From Cognatilysobacter claricitrinus (GTDB lineage: Bacteria > Pseudomonadota > Gammaproteobacteria > Xanthomonadales > Xanthomonadaceae): a stretch of DNA of 64,000 nt. Shown here in pieces: positions 45,926-55,139 of this stretch; within the stretch, counting starts at the first letter, position 1; every line of letters starts with the position of its first letter. Both the position numbers and the translations under genes were made by a program. The notes under the pieces were generated by a model. That model was not told the DNA's origin. It did not search any database and saw only the letters and a list, made by a program, of their open reading frames with translations. The DNA lies in the NCBI RefSeq assembly GCF_045866565.1, contig NZ_BAAFZV010000002.1:558001-622000 (forward strand), in the 5' to 3' direction.

Positions 45926-47332
45926 ATGATCGGGAAATCCGGCAAGTCCAGTGCGCGACGCGCCAGCGCGTACCTCTGCGCCGAGTGCGGCTCGGAGCAC
46001 AGCAAGTGGCAGGGACAGTGCACCGATTGCGGTCGGTGGAACACGCTCAGCGAGATCGCGCTGGAGCCCGAGGTGTCGGTCAAGGCCGGCGTCGCGCAGA
46101 GCCGTCGCAGCGGTTGGGCGGGCAAGGTGGATGCGCCGGCGATTACCGCCCTCAAGGACGTCACCGTCTCCGAGGAATCGCGCGAGACCACCAGCATCGG
46201 GGAGTTCGATCGTGTGCTGGGCGGCGGGCTCGTGCCCGGTTCGGTGGTGCTGGTCGGTGGCGATCCCGGCATCGGCAAGTCGACCTTGCTGCTGCAAGCC
46301 GTCACCCAGATGGCGCAGAACATGCCCGGCCTGTACGTCACCGGCGAAGAGTCGCTGGCGCAGGTCGCGGGCCGCGCCGTTCGACTCGGCCTGCCGCTCG
46401 AGGGTGTTCACGCGCTGGCGGAAACCTGCATCGAACGCATCCTCGAACAGGCCGCGCCGATGGGGCCGCGGCTGATCGTCGCCGACTCGATCCAGACGCT
46501 GTGGACCGAAACGCTGACCGCGGCGCCGGGCTCGGTGAGCCAGGTGCGCGAGAGCGCTGCACGCCTGGTGCGTTACGCGAAGGAGACCGGCACGGCGGTG
46601 TTCCTGGTCGGCCACGTCACCAAGGAAGGCGGCATCGCCGGTCCGCGCGTGCTCGAACACATGGTCGACGCGGTGCTGTATTTCGAAGGCGAATCCGGAA
46701 GCCGGTTCCGTGTGCTGCGCGCATTCAAGAACCGTTTCGGCGCGATCAACGAACTCGGCGTGTTCGCGATGGGCGACAAGGGCCTGCGCGAGGTGCCGAA
46801 TCCGTCCGCGATCTTCCTGTCCGGCAGCCGCGAGGCGCAGCCGGGCAGTTGCGTGATGGTGACGCGCGAAGGCACGCGGCCGCTGATGGTCGAAGTGCAG
46901 GCGCTGGTCGACCAGTCGCCGCTTTCGAACCCGCGCCGCGTCGCGGTCGGCATGGAAGGCAATCGACTGGCGATGCTGCTGGCGGTGCTGCATCGACACG
47001 GTGGCGTGGCGGTTGGTGACCAGGACGTATTCGTCAACGTCGTCGGCGGCATCCGCGTGCAGGAGACGGCGGTGGACCTCCCGTTGCTGCTCGCGGTGTT
47101 GTCCTCATTGCGCGACCGTCCGCTCGGCGAGAACACCGTGGCGTTCGGCGAGGTCGGCCTGTCGGGCGAAATCCGCCCGGTGCCGAACGGCGAGGAGCGT
47201 CTGAAGGAGGCCGCGACGCACGGCTTCAAGCGCGCGATCGTGCCGAAGGCGAACGCACCGAAGTCGGGGAAGGTGGCGGGGATGGAGGTGATTGGCGTCG
47301 AGCGACTCGCCGACGCGCTCGAGAACGCCTGA
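45926..47332 (+). CDS. radA: DNA repair protein RadA
   Basis: RadA is a RecA-like ATPase and branch-migration helicase in recombination. 468 residues. N-terminal zinc finger CAECGSEHSKWQGQCTDCGRW, then Walker A GDPGIGKSTL, the RadA-specific KNRFG motif (FKNRFGAINELGVF), and a C-terminal Lon-like domain (NRLAMLLAVLHRHGGV...FGEVGLSGEIRPV). Complete. ATG 45926 follows a GGAGGG ribosome binding site. It is a single gene closed by a terminator. Confidence 0.96.
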   Translation: MIGKSGKSSARRASAYLCAECGSEHSKWQGQCTDCGRWNTLSEIALEPEVSVKAGVAQSRRSGWAGKVDAPAITALKDVTVSEESRETTSIGEFDRVLGGGLVPGSVVLVGGDPGIGKSTLLLQAVTQMAQNMPGLYVTGEESLAQVAGRAVRLGLPLEGVHALAETCIERILEQAAPMGPRLIVADSIQTLWTETLTAAPGSVSQVRESAARLVRYAKETGTAVFLVGHVTKEGGIAGPRVLEHMVDAVLYFEGESGSRFRVLRAFKNRFGAINELGVFAMGDKGLREVPNPSAIFLSGSREAQPGSCVMVTREGTRPLMVEVQALVDQSPLSNPRRVAVGMEGNRLAMLLAVLHRHGGVAVGDQDVFVNVVGGIRVQETAVDLPLLLAVLSSLRDRPLGENTVAFGEVGLSGEIRPVPNGEERLKEAATHGFKRAIVPKANAPKSGKVAGMEVIGVERLADALENA

Positions 47333-47354
47333 CTACGTTTCGGGCATCGCATGC

Positions 47355-47382
47355 GAAGAAGCCGGCTTTCGCCGGCTTCTTC
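47355..47382. terminator. Terminator between radA and emrB
   Basis: A perfect 12-bp inverted repeat GAAGAAGCCGGC / GCCGGCTTCTTC with a TTTC loop lies between the convergent radA and emrB genes and can serve both. T-rich sequence on the plus strand follows (TCACTTTCG). Confidence 0.75.
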
Positions 47383-47389
47383 ACTTTCG

Positions 47390-48937
47390 TCAGTGGCCGC
47401 CAGCCGCGGCTGGCCCGGCCTTCGCGGCGAATGGTGGTTTCGCGACCCAGACGAACGCGATGACCACGAGGAAGATGATGCCCAGCACGTGGAAGATCTC
47501 GTTGAAGCCGATCTGCACCGCCTGCTGCGAGATCATCCGGTCGAGCACGAACGCGCCACGCTGAAGATCACCCTGTCCAAGCCGCTCGACGCTCTGCCGG
47601 ATCGCGGGGTCGTAGGCGTTGATGCTTTCGGTGAGGTGCGCGTGGTGGATGGTGCCGCGCTGGTTCCACGCCCAGGTCGTCAGCGACGCCGCGAAGCTGC
47701 CGCCGAGTGTTCGTACGAACGTCGCAAGGCCGGAACCTGCGGCGATCTCGTGCGGTTCGAGGTCCGACAGCAGGATGGTCAGCACCGGCATGAAGAACAG
47801 CGCGACGCCCAACCCTTGCCACAGCTGCACCATCGCCACGCGCTGGAAGTCGACGTCGAGGTTGAAGCCCGAGCGGATGAAGCTCGTCGTCGCCATCACC
47901 ACGAACGCGAAGCTGGCGAGGATGCGCAGGTCGAAGCGTTGTGCGTACTTGCCCACGAACGGCGTCAGGATCACCGGCAGGATGCCGATCGGCGCGCTGG
48001 CGAAACCGGCCCAGATCGCCGTGTAACCGAGGTTGCGCTGCAGCCACAGCGGCACCAGCAGGCCGACGCTGAAGAAGGCCGCATATGCCATCACCATCGC
48101 CGCCGTGCCCGCGCTGAAGTTGCGGTGGCGGAACAGGCGCAGGTTGACGATCGGATCCTTCTCGGTGAGCTCCCAGATGATGAACACCGCGAGCGAGATC
48201 ACCGAGACGATCGCGAGCATCACGATGCGCGTCGAGTTGAACCAGTCCTCGTCGTTGCCGAGGTCGAGCAGCGTCTGCAGCGCGCCGACGCCGAGCACCA
48301 GCGTGGCCAGGCCGATGTAGTCCATCTTGGGCTTCTGCAGTACGACCGGGCGCGCCTTCAGCTGGTTGCGCACCACGAAGCTGGAGAAGATGCCGATGGG
48401 AATGTTGATGAAGAAGATCCATTCCCAGCTGTAGTTGTCGGTGATCCATCCGCCGAGGATGGGGCCCGCAATGGGCGCGACGACCGTCACCATCGCCAAC
48501 AGCGCGATGGCTTGCCCGCGTTTGTTCGGTGGATAGATCGAGATCAGCAGGGCCTGCGTGACCGGATACATCGGGCCGGCGACGAAGCCCTGCAGCGCGC
48601 GTGCAACCACCAGCAGGCCCATCGAGTTCGCAAGGCCGCACAGCAGCGACGCGACGACGAACGCGAGCGTCGCCCACGTGAACAACTTGACCTCGCCGAA
48701 GCGGCGCGTCATGTAGCCGGTCAGCGGCAGCGCGATCGCATTGCTGACGGCGAACGACGTGATGACCCACGTCGCCTGGTTGGAACTGGCGCCAAGGTTG
48801 CCGGCAATGGTCGGCAGCGACACGTTGGCGATCGTCGTGTCGAGCACCTGCATGAACGATGCGAGCGCAAGGCCGATCGTGGCGAGTGCGAGGTTCGGCG
48901 GCCGAAAGCCGGCGGCGGGGGCGGGAGCAGCAGCCAT
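47390..48937 (-). CDS. emrB: Multidrug efflux MFS transporter, DHA2 family (EmrB-like)
   Basis: 515 residues with about 14 membrane segments. DTTIANVSLPTIAGNLGASSNQATWVITSF in the first helices is the DHA2/EmrB signature; GYMTRRFGEVKLF is motif A and GPILGGWITDNYSWEWIFFINIPIG is motif C. It pumps drugs with the proton gradient and works with the adaptor and outer-membrane genes upstream in the same operon. Regulation is likely by the MarR gene at the operon front. Confidence 0.93.
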   Translation of the reverse strand: MAAAPAPAAGFRPPNLALATIGLALASFMQVLDTTIANVSLPTIAGNLGASSNQATWVITSFAVSNAIALPLTGYMTRRFGEVKLFTWATLAFVVASLLCGLANSMGLLVVARALQGFVAGPMYPVTQALLISIYPPNKRGQAIALLAMVTVVAPIAGPILGGWITDNYSWEWIFFINIPIGIFSSFVVRNQLKARPVVLQKPKMDYIGLATLVLGVGALQTLLDLGNDEDWFNSTRIVMLAIVSVISLAVFIIWELTEKDPIVNLRLFRHRNFSAGTAAMVMAYAAFFSVGLLVPLWLQRNLGYTAIWAGFASAPIGILPVILTPFVGKYAQRFDLRILASFAFVVMATTSFIRSGFNLDVDFQRVAMVQLWQGLGVALFFMPVLTILLSDLEPHEIAAGSGLATFVRTLGGSFAASLTTWAWNQRGTIHHAHLTESINAYDPAIRQSVERLGQGDLQRGAFVLDRMISQQAVQIGFNEIFHVLGIIFLVVIAFVWVAKPPFAAKAGPAAAGGH

Positions 48938-48958
48938 GGATGCCTGTTGTGGTGCCGG

Positions 48959-49330
48959 TCAGTCGAACTGCCGGAAGACGATGCAGACGCCGGTCCGGTC
49001 GCGCAGCGCGAATTCGCGCGCGCCCCACGGGCGGTTCGTCACATCGGGAAGGTTGGGGTGCAGCAGGTCGGGGCGCCGCGCCGCGATGTCGGCATGCAAC
49101 GCGTCGATCCCATCGGTTTCGATCGCGAGTTCCGGCCGATCCTTCGCCGCGAACTCCGGGCTGGCGACGATGTAGGCCTTCGCGCCGCCGCGTTCGACCA
49201 CCGCGAAATCACCATCGCGGTAGCCGACTTCGAAGCCGAGGGCGTCGACGAACAGATCGAGGCCCTCGTCGAGCGTGTCGAAGAACACCTTCGGCACGAG
49301 GTTGAAACGCGACGGCGTCGCCAGCGCCAT
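48959..49330 (-). CDS. VOC (glyoxalase/bleomycin-resistance fold) protein
   Basis: 123 residues, one vicinal-oxygen-chelate module pair: LVPKVFFDTLDEGLDLFVDALGFEVGYRD, then ELAIETDGIDALHADIAAR and NRPWGAREFALRDRTGVCIVF. The glutamate/histidine metal positions are incomplete, so it may bind a ligand rather than catalyse. It is placed between emrA (1-bp gap) and emrB. The context suggests a drug-binding or detoxifying helper, but this is inference. Confidence 0.85.
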   Translation of the reverse strand: MALATPSRFNLVPKVFFDTLDEGLDLFVDALGFEVGYRDGDFAVVERGGAKAYIVASPEFAAKDRPELAIETDGIDALHADIAARRPDLLHPNLPDVTNRPWGAREFALRDRTGVCIVFRQFD

Positions 49331-49331
49331 G

Positions 49332-50510
49332 TCAGCCGCGGCCCGACAGGTTCTCGCGGATGACCTGGTCGATGCGTTCCTGCGCAGCGTGCAGCTGGCG
49401 CTCGTAGGCCGACGTCGTCATCAGCGGCTTCTGCGGCGGCGCGCTGGCCAGCACCGGCCCGCTCTGGTCATGCAGGTTGACGTCCACGCTCATCGACAGA
49501 CCGATGCGCAGCGGATGCTTCGCCAGCTGGTCGCGGTCGATTTCGACACGCACCGGCACGCGCTGCACGATCTTGATCCAGTTGCCGCTGGCGTTCTGCG
49601 CGGGCAGCAGCGAGAACGCGCTACCGGTACCGAGGCCGAGGCTGGTGACGTGGCCCTTGAACGACACGTCCTTGCCGTACAGGTCGGAATGCAGGTCGAC
49701 CGGCTGGCCGATGTGCATCTTCGCGAGCTGCGTTTCCTTGAAGTTCGCTTCGACCCACACCTGCTCGAGCGGAATCACCGTCATCAGCGTCTGGCCGGGC
49801 TGCACGCGCTGGCCCAGCTGCACGCTGCGCTTGGCGACGTAACCGGTGACCGGTGCGACGATCGCGCCGCGCTGCATCGCGAGGAACGCCGAGCGCACCT
49901 GCGCGGCGGCGGCCTGCACCTGCGGCTGGTTCTGCACGGTGGTGGCGTCGACCAGCGCGCGGTTGCGCGAGAGGTTGCCGCGCGACGTCGCGAGCGCGGC
50001 TTCCGCCGATGCCAGGTCGTCACGTGCGTGCGCAAGTTCCTCGGCCGACACGGCACCGCTGGCGACGAGTCCGCTGCGACGCGCGACGTCCGAACGCAGC
50101 TTGGCGATCGCGACTTCGCGCGCGCGGATTTCCGCTTCCGAGGAGCTCACGCTGCTGTAGAGACCGCGCACCTGGCGAACCGTGTTGGCCAGGTTCGCGA
50201 CGGCCTGGTCGTAGCCGACCTGCGCGTCCGTCGCATCCAGCTGCACCAGCGACTGCCCGGCTTCGACGCGCATGCCGTCGTCGGCGGTGATGCCGGTGAC
50301 CGTGCCGGTCGTCTGCGGCGTGATGGTGACGATGTTGCCCTGCACGTAGGCGTCGTCGGTATCTTCGTGCCAGCGGCCGACCAGGAAGTGGTACAGCAGC
50401 CAGCCGATGCCGGCGATCACGACGATGAGCGCGAGGATCGTCAGCGCGCGACGACGCTTGCTGCTCTTCACGGGCGCGGCGGGGGAAGCGGAAGTGGTGG
50501 GCGTGCTCAT
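49332..50510 (-). CDS. emrA: Membrane-fusion protein of efflux system (EmrA/HlyD family)
   Basis: 392 residues. One N-terminal membrane anchor (ALTILALIVVIAGIGWLLYHFLVG), a lipoyl-type domain (DAYVQGNIVTITPQTTGTVTGITADDGMRVEAGQ), a long alpha-hairpin of about 130 residues, and a second lipoyl half (GAIVAPVTGYVAKRSVQLGQRV). It bridges EmrB in the inner membrane to the outer-membrane channel. The start overlaps the end of the NodT gene by 4 bp. Confidence 0.94.
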   Translation of the reverse strand: MSTPTTSASPAAPVKSSKRRRALTILALIVVIAGIGWLLYHFLVGRWHEDTDDAYVQGNIVTITPQTTGTVTGITADDGMRVEAGQSLVQLDATDAQVGYDQAVANLANTVRQVRGLYSSVSSSEAEIRAREVAIAKLRSDVARRSGLVASGAVSAEELAHARDDLASAEAALATSRGNLSRNRALVDATTVQNQPQVQAAAAQVRSAFLAMQRGAIVAPVTGYVAKRSVQLGQRVQPGQTLMTVIPLEQVWVEANFKETQLAKMHIGQPVDLHSDLYGKDVSFKGHVTSLGLGTGSAFSLLPAQNASGNWIKIVQRVPVRVEIDRDQLAKHPLRIGLSMSVDVNLHDQSGPVLASAPPQKPLMTTSAYERQLHAAQERIDQVIRENLSGRG

Positions 50511-51979
50511 CGGGTGGCGGTCGCGGAATCGGAGATGGAATCGGAGGACGGTGCGGTGAGCGCAAGGCCGCCACCCAGCGCCTGGTCGAGATCGACCACG
50601 ACGAGGAGACGTTGCGCGCGCAGCGCGGCGAGTTGCTGGTCGAGCTGAAGCAGCGGGCGCTGCGCATTGAGCACGTCGATCTGCGTCGACAGCCCGGCCT
50701 TGTAGCGTGTGGTGGCGATCGAAAGCGCCGATTGCGCCGCGTCGCGCGCCTGGCGCACGGAAGCGATCTGCGCATCGAGTGCGCGTGCGTTGTCGAGTGC
50801 ATCTGCGACTTCGCGCAGGCCCGTCACGAGGCTGCCGTTGTACGCGGCGACCGCGAGGTCGTAGTCGGCATCGGACTTGGCGAGATTGCTGCGCAGGCGA
50901 CCGCCATCGAAGATCGGCAGCGAGATCGCCGGGCCGCCCTGCGTCAGCAGCGCATTGCTGGAGAACAGGTCGCCGAGGTTCACCGCGGCGACGCCGACGA
51001 GCGCCGACAGGTTCACCGACGGATAGAACTGCGTCTTCGCGGCGCGGATGTTGCGGCTCGCCGCTTCCGCACGCCAGCGCGCGGCGACGACGTCAGGACG
51101 CGCGCCCAGCAGTTCGCTCGGGATCACGCCGGGAACGGTCGGCGCGGGCGCCTTGAGCAGCTTCGGACGGGAGATCGCATCGCCGCGATCGGGGCCCTTG
51201 CCGAGCAGCGCGGCCAGCGCGTGTTCCGTTGCGTCGATCTGCTGCTGCGCGGCCTGCGCCTGCTGGTTCGCCGCGGCGACCAGCGACTCGGCGTTGCGCG
51301 TCTGCATCGCATTGTCGATGCCGGCCTTGACGCGCTGCCGGCCCAGGCCGAGCAGCTTCTGCGAGCGCGACTTCTCGTTGCTCGCCACGTCCAGCGCGTC
51401 ATAGGCCTGCGCGAGGCCGATGTAGGCGCGCGTGATGTTCGACGCGAGCGTCAGGCGCGCGGACTGCGCTTCTACTTCGGACGCGCGCAGCTGGCCGACC
51501 GCGGCCTCGTAGCGCGCGCGGTCGCCGCCCCAGACGTCGATCGGCCATTTGATGTTGAGGCCGAGCAGGAACACGCCGGTGTAGGTGCCACCGAGTGGAT
51601 CGGGCGCAACCGTGGTCGGAATCTGCAGGCCCGAATACTGCGCGGAGGCGCCGACGGTCGGCTTGCGCGCGGCGTCGGCCAGCCCGGCCTGCGCGGCAGC
51701 CTGTCGCACGCGGGCATCCGCGGCCGCAAGGCTCGGTTGGCCGGCGAGCGCTTCGTCGATCAGCGAGTCGAGTTGCGGGTCGCCGAATACGCGCCACCAG
51801 TCGCGCGCGAGCGGCGCGTTGGCGGTGCCGGCGAGTGCGTTCGATGCGGCGAGCGCATTCGCATCCAGCGGATGCTCCTGCGGCTCGAGGCCGCGCATGT
51901 TCGCGCAACCGGCGACGGCGAGGGCGAGGAACAACGGAGCCAGGCGCCGGGTGGCCAGCGCGACGGAACGTGGGGTCAT
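50507..51979 (-). CDS. Outer-membrane efflux lipoprotein (NodT/OprM family)
   Basis: 490 residues with a lipoprotein signal: RRLAPLFLALAVAGC, lipobox cysteine near residue 25. The TolC-type repeats with DSLIDEALAGQPSLAAADARVRQAAAQAGLADAARKPTV and the second repeat RAAKTQFYPSVNLSAL are present. It forms the outer-membrane trimer of the tripartite pump. It is the second gene of the operon, one base after the MarR stop. Confidence 0.94.
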   Translation of the reverse strand: MTPRSVALATRRLAPLFLALAVAGCANMRGLEPQEHPLDANALAASNALAGTANAPLARDWWRVFGDPQLDSLIDEALAGQPSLAAADARVRQAAAQAGLADAARKPTVGASAQYSGLQIPTTVAPDPLGGTYTGVFLLGLNIKWPIDVWGGDRARYEAAVGQLRASEVEAQSARLTLASNITRAYIGLAQAYDALDVASNEKSRSQKLLGLGRQRVKAGIDNAMQTRNAESLVAAANQQAQAAQQQIDATEHALAALLGKGPDRGDAISRPKLLKAPAPTVPGVIPSELLGARPDVVAARWRAEAASRNIRAAKTQFYPSVNLSALVGVAAVNLGDLFSSNALLTQGGPAISLPIFDGGRLRSNLAKSDADYDLAVAAYNGSLVTGLREVADALDNARALDAQIASVRQARDAAQSALSIATTRYKAGLSTQIDVLNAQRPLLQLDQQLAALRAQRLLVVVDLDQALGGGLALTAPSSDSISDSATATR

Positions 51980-51980
51980 G

Positions 51981-52430
51981 TCAGTCGGAATCGGAGGAAA
52001 GGTTGTCGCGGACCCGGATCAGCAGGTCCATCAGGCGCGCCTGGTCGGCATCGTCCAGACCGTGCATCGCACTGGCGTGTACGCGCCGGCCGCAGTCGCT
52101 GACGGCGGTCCACAGGGTGCGGCCGGCGTCCGTCAGGTCGACGTGCAGGGCGCGGCGGTCCTGGGGATCGACTACGCGCGCGACCAGGCCCTGCGCCTCG
52201 AGCTTGTCGAGCAGGCGCGTCATCGCGCCCGGATGCAGCTGGGCGGCGCGTGCCAGCTCGCTGACGCCGGCCCGCCCGTTGCCGAGCGTTTTCAGCGTGA
52301 TGTACTGGCTGAAGGTCAGGTCATGGCCGGCGGCGGCGAGCTCGCGCTCCATGCGCGCCCACATCGCGTCCCGGACCTGACGGAACATCAGGCCGAGCGA
52401 GGAGCCGTTGCAGGGCGGGGTATTGGTCAT
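51981..52430 (-). CDS. MarR-family transcriptional regulator
   Basis: 149 residues from ATG 52430. Winged-helix core with LTFSQYITLKTLGNGRAGVSELARAAQLHPGAMTRLLDKLEAQGLVARVVDPQDRRALHVDLTDAGR, the standard MarR wing (DxRxxxxxLT). It heads the efflux operon and sits directly beside a perfect palindrome, so it very likely represses its own operon until a drug binds. The frame upstream of 52430 crosses the leader and is not used. Confidence 0.93.
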   Translation of the reverse strand: MTNTPPCNGSSLGLMFRQVRDAMWARMERELAAAGHDLTFSQYITLKTLGNGRAGVSELARAAQLHPGAMTRLLDKLEAQGLVARVVDPQDRRALHVDLTDAGRTLWTAVSDCGRRVHASAMHGLDDADQARLMDLLIRVRDNLSSDSD

Positions 52431-52453
52431 CGGGCAGAACTTTAGGTGCCCGC

Positions 52454-52479
52454 GCAATAGTTGTCAATGCAACTATTGC
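52454..52479. promoter_or_regulatory. Palindromic operator for the MarR regulator
   Basis: Perfect 10-bp inverted repeat GCAATAGTTG (52454-52463) and CAACTATTGC (52470-52479) with 6 bp between (TCAATG). It lies 24 bp upstream of the MarR start. It is AT-rich compared with its surroundings and contains a TTGTCA/TATTGC-type promoter-like core. Size and symmetry fit a MarR dimer. Confidence 0.85.
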
Positions 52480-52519
52480 ACCGACACGTAGTCCACCAGC
52501 GTTCCACATCCGGAACGGG

Positions 52520-53320
52520 TCAGACGACCGCGCGGTGAAGGATTAGCTCGAGGACCATCTTGCTGCCGAAGTAGGCCAGCACCAGCAGCCCCATGGCAGC
52601 CAACGTCCAGCGAACGGCCTTCGCGCCGCGCCATCCGTGGCGACGGCGGCCGTAGAGCAGGGCGCCGAACGCCAGCCACGACAGCAGGCTCAGCACGGTC
52701 TTGTGGACCAGGTGCTGGGCGAACAGGTTGTGGACGAACAGCACGCCGGTCAGCAGCGTCGCCGTGAGCAGGGCGAAGCCCACCGCGATCGTGCGGAACA
52801 TCAGCGACTCGAGTTGCACCAGCGGTGGCAAGGCGCGACGCCAGCCGTGGAACTCGCGGCGTCGCAGCGCGCCTTCCTGCGCCCACAGGGTGATGGCGAG
52901 CAAGGCGGCGACGGCGAGCGTCGCGTAGGCCAGCAGTGCGAGTGCCGCATGCAATTGCTGGCGCCAGTCGAGCGCCATCGGTGTCGCGTGCCCGTAGGCC
53001 CGGTACGCGACGAGCATCGCGGCGGCGAGCGGCAGCGCGACCATCGCCAACGCCGCCACGCGCTCGCGACGCGCGACGAACGTCGTCACCGCCGCCATCC
53101 CGAGCGCCACGAGCGACAACGCGGCGAAGAAGTGCAGGTCGGGCCCATGCACTTCGGTCCACGCGACGATGTGCGTCGTCGCGTGCAGTGCCAGCGCGAG
53201 CGCCGACGGCACGCGCCAACCGTCGCCGGGCGCGGCGGGGTCGACGCGCAACGCCGCGGCCAGCATGCCGGTCGCGACGAGATAGAGGAGGACGGAGCCG
53301 ATCACGAGCGCAAGCGTCAT
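52520..53320 (-). CDS. CcsA/YpjD-like inner-membrane protein
   Basis: 266 residues with about eight membrane helices. The part QQLHAALALLAYATLAVAALLAITLWAQE resembles the WWD-less half of the cytochrome c assembly (CcsA/HemX) family. Histidines at HATTHIVAW, LHAALALL and HNLFAQHLVHKT could bind heme. In gammaproteobacteria this gene (ypjD) regularly sits divergent to ffh, as here. The precise role is not established. Confidence 0.88.
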   Translation of the reverse strand: MTLALVIGSVLLYLVATGMLAAALRVDPAAPGDGWRVPSALALALHATTHIVAWTEVHGPDLHFFAALSLVALGMAAVTTFVARRERVAALAMVALPLAAAMLVAYRAYGHATPMALDWRQQLHAALALLAYATLAVAALLAITLWAQEGALRRREFHGWRRALPPLVQLESLMFRTIAVGFALLTATLLTGVLFVHNLFAQHLVHKTVLSLLSWLAFGALLYGRRRHGWRGAKAVRWTLAAMGLLVLAYFGSKMVLELILHRAVV

Positions 53321-53404
53321 GGCGCGGAGTGTCGCACAGCCGTTCGGCGGGTCGCAGGCGCGCGGCGGCTATACTTCGCGACCGTTTTTCGCGTCGGCCC
53401 CGCC

Positions 53405-54772
53405 ATGTTCGAGTCCCTTTCCCAGCGCCTCTCCGGCACCATCGAGCGCCTGCGCGGCCGCGGTCGCCTGACCGAGGAGAACATCCGCGAGTCGCTGCGC
53501 GAGGTGCGCATCGCGCTGCTCGAAGCCGACGTCGCGCTGCCGGTCGTGCAGGCGCTGATCGAGCGCATCAAGACGCGTGCGGTCGGCCAGGAAGTGCTGA
53601 AGTCGCTGACGCCCGGCCAGGCGCTGATCAAGATCGTGCGCGACGAGATGTCGGCGGTCATGGGCGCGCAGGCGTCCGACCTCAACCTCAACGTGCCGGC
53701 GCCGGCGGTCATCCTGATGGCCGGCCTGCAGGGCGCGGGCAAGACCACCACGGTCGGCAAGCTCGCCAAGCACCTGAAGGAAAAGCGCAAGAAGAAGGTG
53801 ATGGTGGTCTCGGCCGACGTCTATCGCCCGGCTGCGATCGAACAGCTGCGCCAGCTCGCCGAGCAGGTCGACGTGATCTTCTTCCCGTCGGATCCGTCGC
53901 AGAAGCCCGAATCCATCGTGCGCGCGGCGATCGACGATGCGCGCAAGTCGTACGTCGACGTGTTGCTCGTCGACACCGCGGGCCGCCTCGCGATCGACGA
54001 AGCGATGATGGCCGAGATCAAGTCGCTGCACGCTGCGGTCAATCCGGTCGAGACGCTGTTCGTCGTCGACTCGATGACGGGCCAGGATGCCGCGGTCACC
54101 GCGAAGGCGTTCGCCGAAGCGCTGCCGCTCACCGGCGTCGTGCTGACCAAGACGGACGGCGATGCGCGTGGTGGTGCGGCGTTGTCGGTGCGTTACATCA
54201 CCGGTCGTCCGATCAAGTTCATGGGCACCGGCGAAAAGCCCGACGGCCTCGACGTCTTCCATCCTGACCGCATCGCAAGCCGCATCCTCGACATGGGCGA
54301 CGTTCTGTCGCTGGTCGAACAGGTCGAGGCGCAGGTCGACAAGGACAAGGCGCAGAAGCTCGCCGAGAAGGTCGTCAAGGGCAAGAAATTCGACCTCAAC
54401 GACATGCGCGACCAGCTCGAGCAGATGCAGAACATGGGCGGCCTGCACGGGCTCATGGACAAGCTCCCGGGCATGGGCCAGGTGCCGGACCACCTGAAGC
54501 AGCAGATCACCGGCAAGGAAGTGCCGCGCATGATCGCGATCATCAACTCGATGACGAAGAAGGAGCGCCGCAACCCGACGCTGCTCAACGGCTCGCGCCG
54601 CGCGCGCATCGCCAAGGGTGCCGGCCTGACGCCGGCCGACGTCAACAAGGTGATGAAGCAGTACCAGCAGATGGAAAAGATGATGTCCAAGCTGGCCGGC
54701 GGCGGCATGAAGGGACTCATGCGCGGCATGAAGGGAATGATGGGCGGGCGAGGCGGGATGCCGTTCCGCTGA
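53405..54772 (+). CDS. ffh: Signal recognition particle protein Ffh
   Basis: 455 residues. N domain (FESLSQRLSGTIERLRGRGRLTEENI), G domain with GLQGAGKTTTVGKLA, DTAGRLAIDE and TKTDGDARGGAAL, and a methionine-rich M domain (GSRRARIAKGAGLTPADVNKVMKQYQQMEKMM) that binds 4.5S RNA and signal sequences. Starts at ATG 53405; the open frame upstream overlaps the divergent gene and is not used. A TATACT hexamer at 53370-53375 is a likely -10. Confidence 0.97.
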   Translation: MFESLSQRLSGTIERLRGRGRLTEENIRESLREVRIALLEADVALPVVQALIERIKTRAVGQEVLKSLTPGQALIKIVRDEMSAVMGAQASDLNLNVPAPAVILMAGLQGAGKTTTVGKLAKHLKEKRKKKVMVVSADVYRPAAIEQLRQLAEQVDVIFFPSDPSQKPESIVRAAIDDARKSYVDVLLVDTAGRLAIDEAMMAEIKSLHAAVNPVETLFVVDSMTGQDAAVTAKAFAEALPLTGVVLTKTDGDARGGAALSVRYITGRPIKFMGTGEKPDGLDVFHPDRIASRILDMGDVLSLVEQVEAQVDKDKAQKLAEKVVKGKKFDLNDMRDQLEQMQNMGGLHGLMDKLPGMGQVPDHLKQQITGKEVPRMIAIINSMTKKERRNPTLLNGSRRARIAKGAGLTPADVNKVMKQYQQMEKMMSKLAGGGMKGLMRGMKGMMGGRGGMPFR

Positions 54773-54803
54773 AGCGGGATCTACGGCCGCTTGGCCCACC
54801 GGG

Positions 54804-54833
54804 TTTACCCGCGCGCGGCCTTCACGCTAAAAT
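54804..54833 (+). promoter_or_regulatory. Promoter for rpsP-rimM-trmD
   Basis: TTTACC at 54804-54809 and TAAAAT at 54828-54833 with 18 bp between, 48 bp upstream of rpsP. The TAAAAT hexamer stands out in a GC-rich setting. Confidence 0.6.
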
Positions 54834-54881
54834 TGCCGGCTTACCCTGCCATCCCGGCAGCTGGGCAACACCGAGAAACCA

Positions 54882-55139
54882 ATGGTCAAGATTCGCCTGA
54901 CGCGTGGCGGCGCCAAGAAGCGCCCGTTCTACCACATCATCGTTACCGACAGCCGCAGCGCCCGCGACGGCCGCAACATCGAGCGCGTCGGTTACTACAA
55001 CCCGGTTGCTGCGGGTAATGACAAGCGCGTCGAACTGAATGTCGAGCGCGTGCAGCACTGGATCGGCCACGGCGCGCAGATGACCGACAAGGTCGCCGAC
55101 CTGTACAAGCAGGTTGCCAAGGCGCAGGCCGCGGCCTGA
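54882..55139 (+). CDS. rpsP: 30S ribosomal protein S16
   Basis: 85 residues. MVKIRLTRGGAKKRPFYHIIVTDSRSARDGR is the S16 signature, followed by IERVGYYNPV. S16 stabilises the 5' domain of the small subunit. Its stop shares one base with the rimM start. It is the first gene of the conserved rpsP-rimM-trmD-rplS set. Confidence 0.97.
   Translation: MVKIRLTRGGAKKRPFYHIIVTDSRSARDGRNIERVGYYNPVAAGNDKRVELNVERVQHWIGHGAQMTDKVADLYKQVAKAQAAA

Noticed and set aside
47351..49363. 670-codon open frame on the plus strand opposite emrB and the VOC gene
   Set aside because: Shadow of the membrane transporter gene; full of His, Arg and Asp with no domain.
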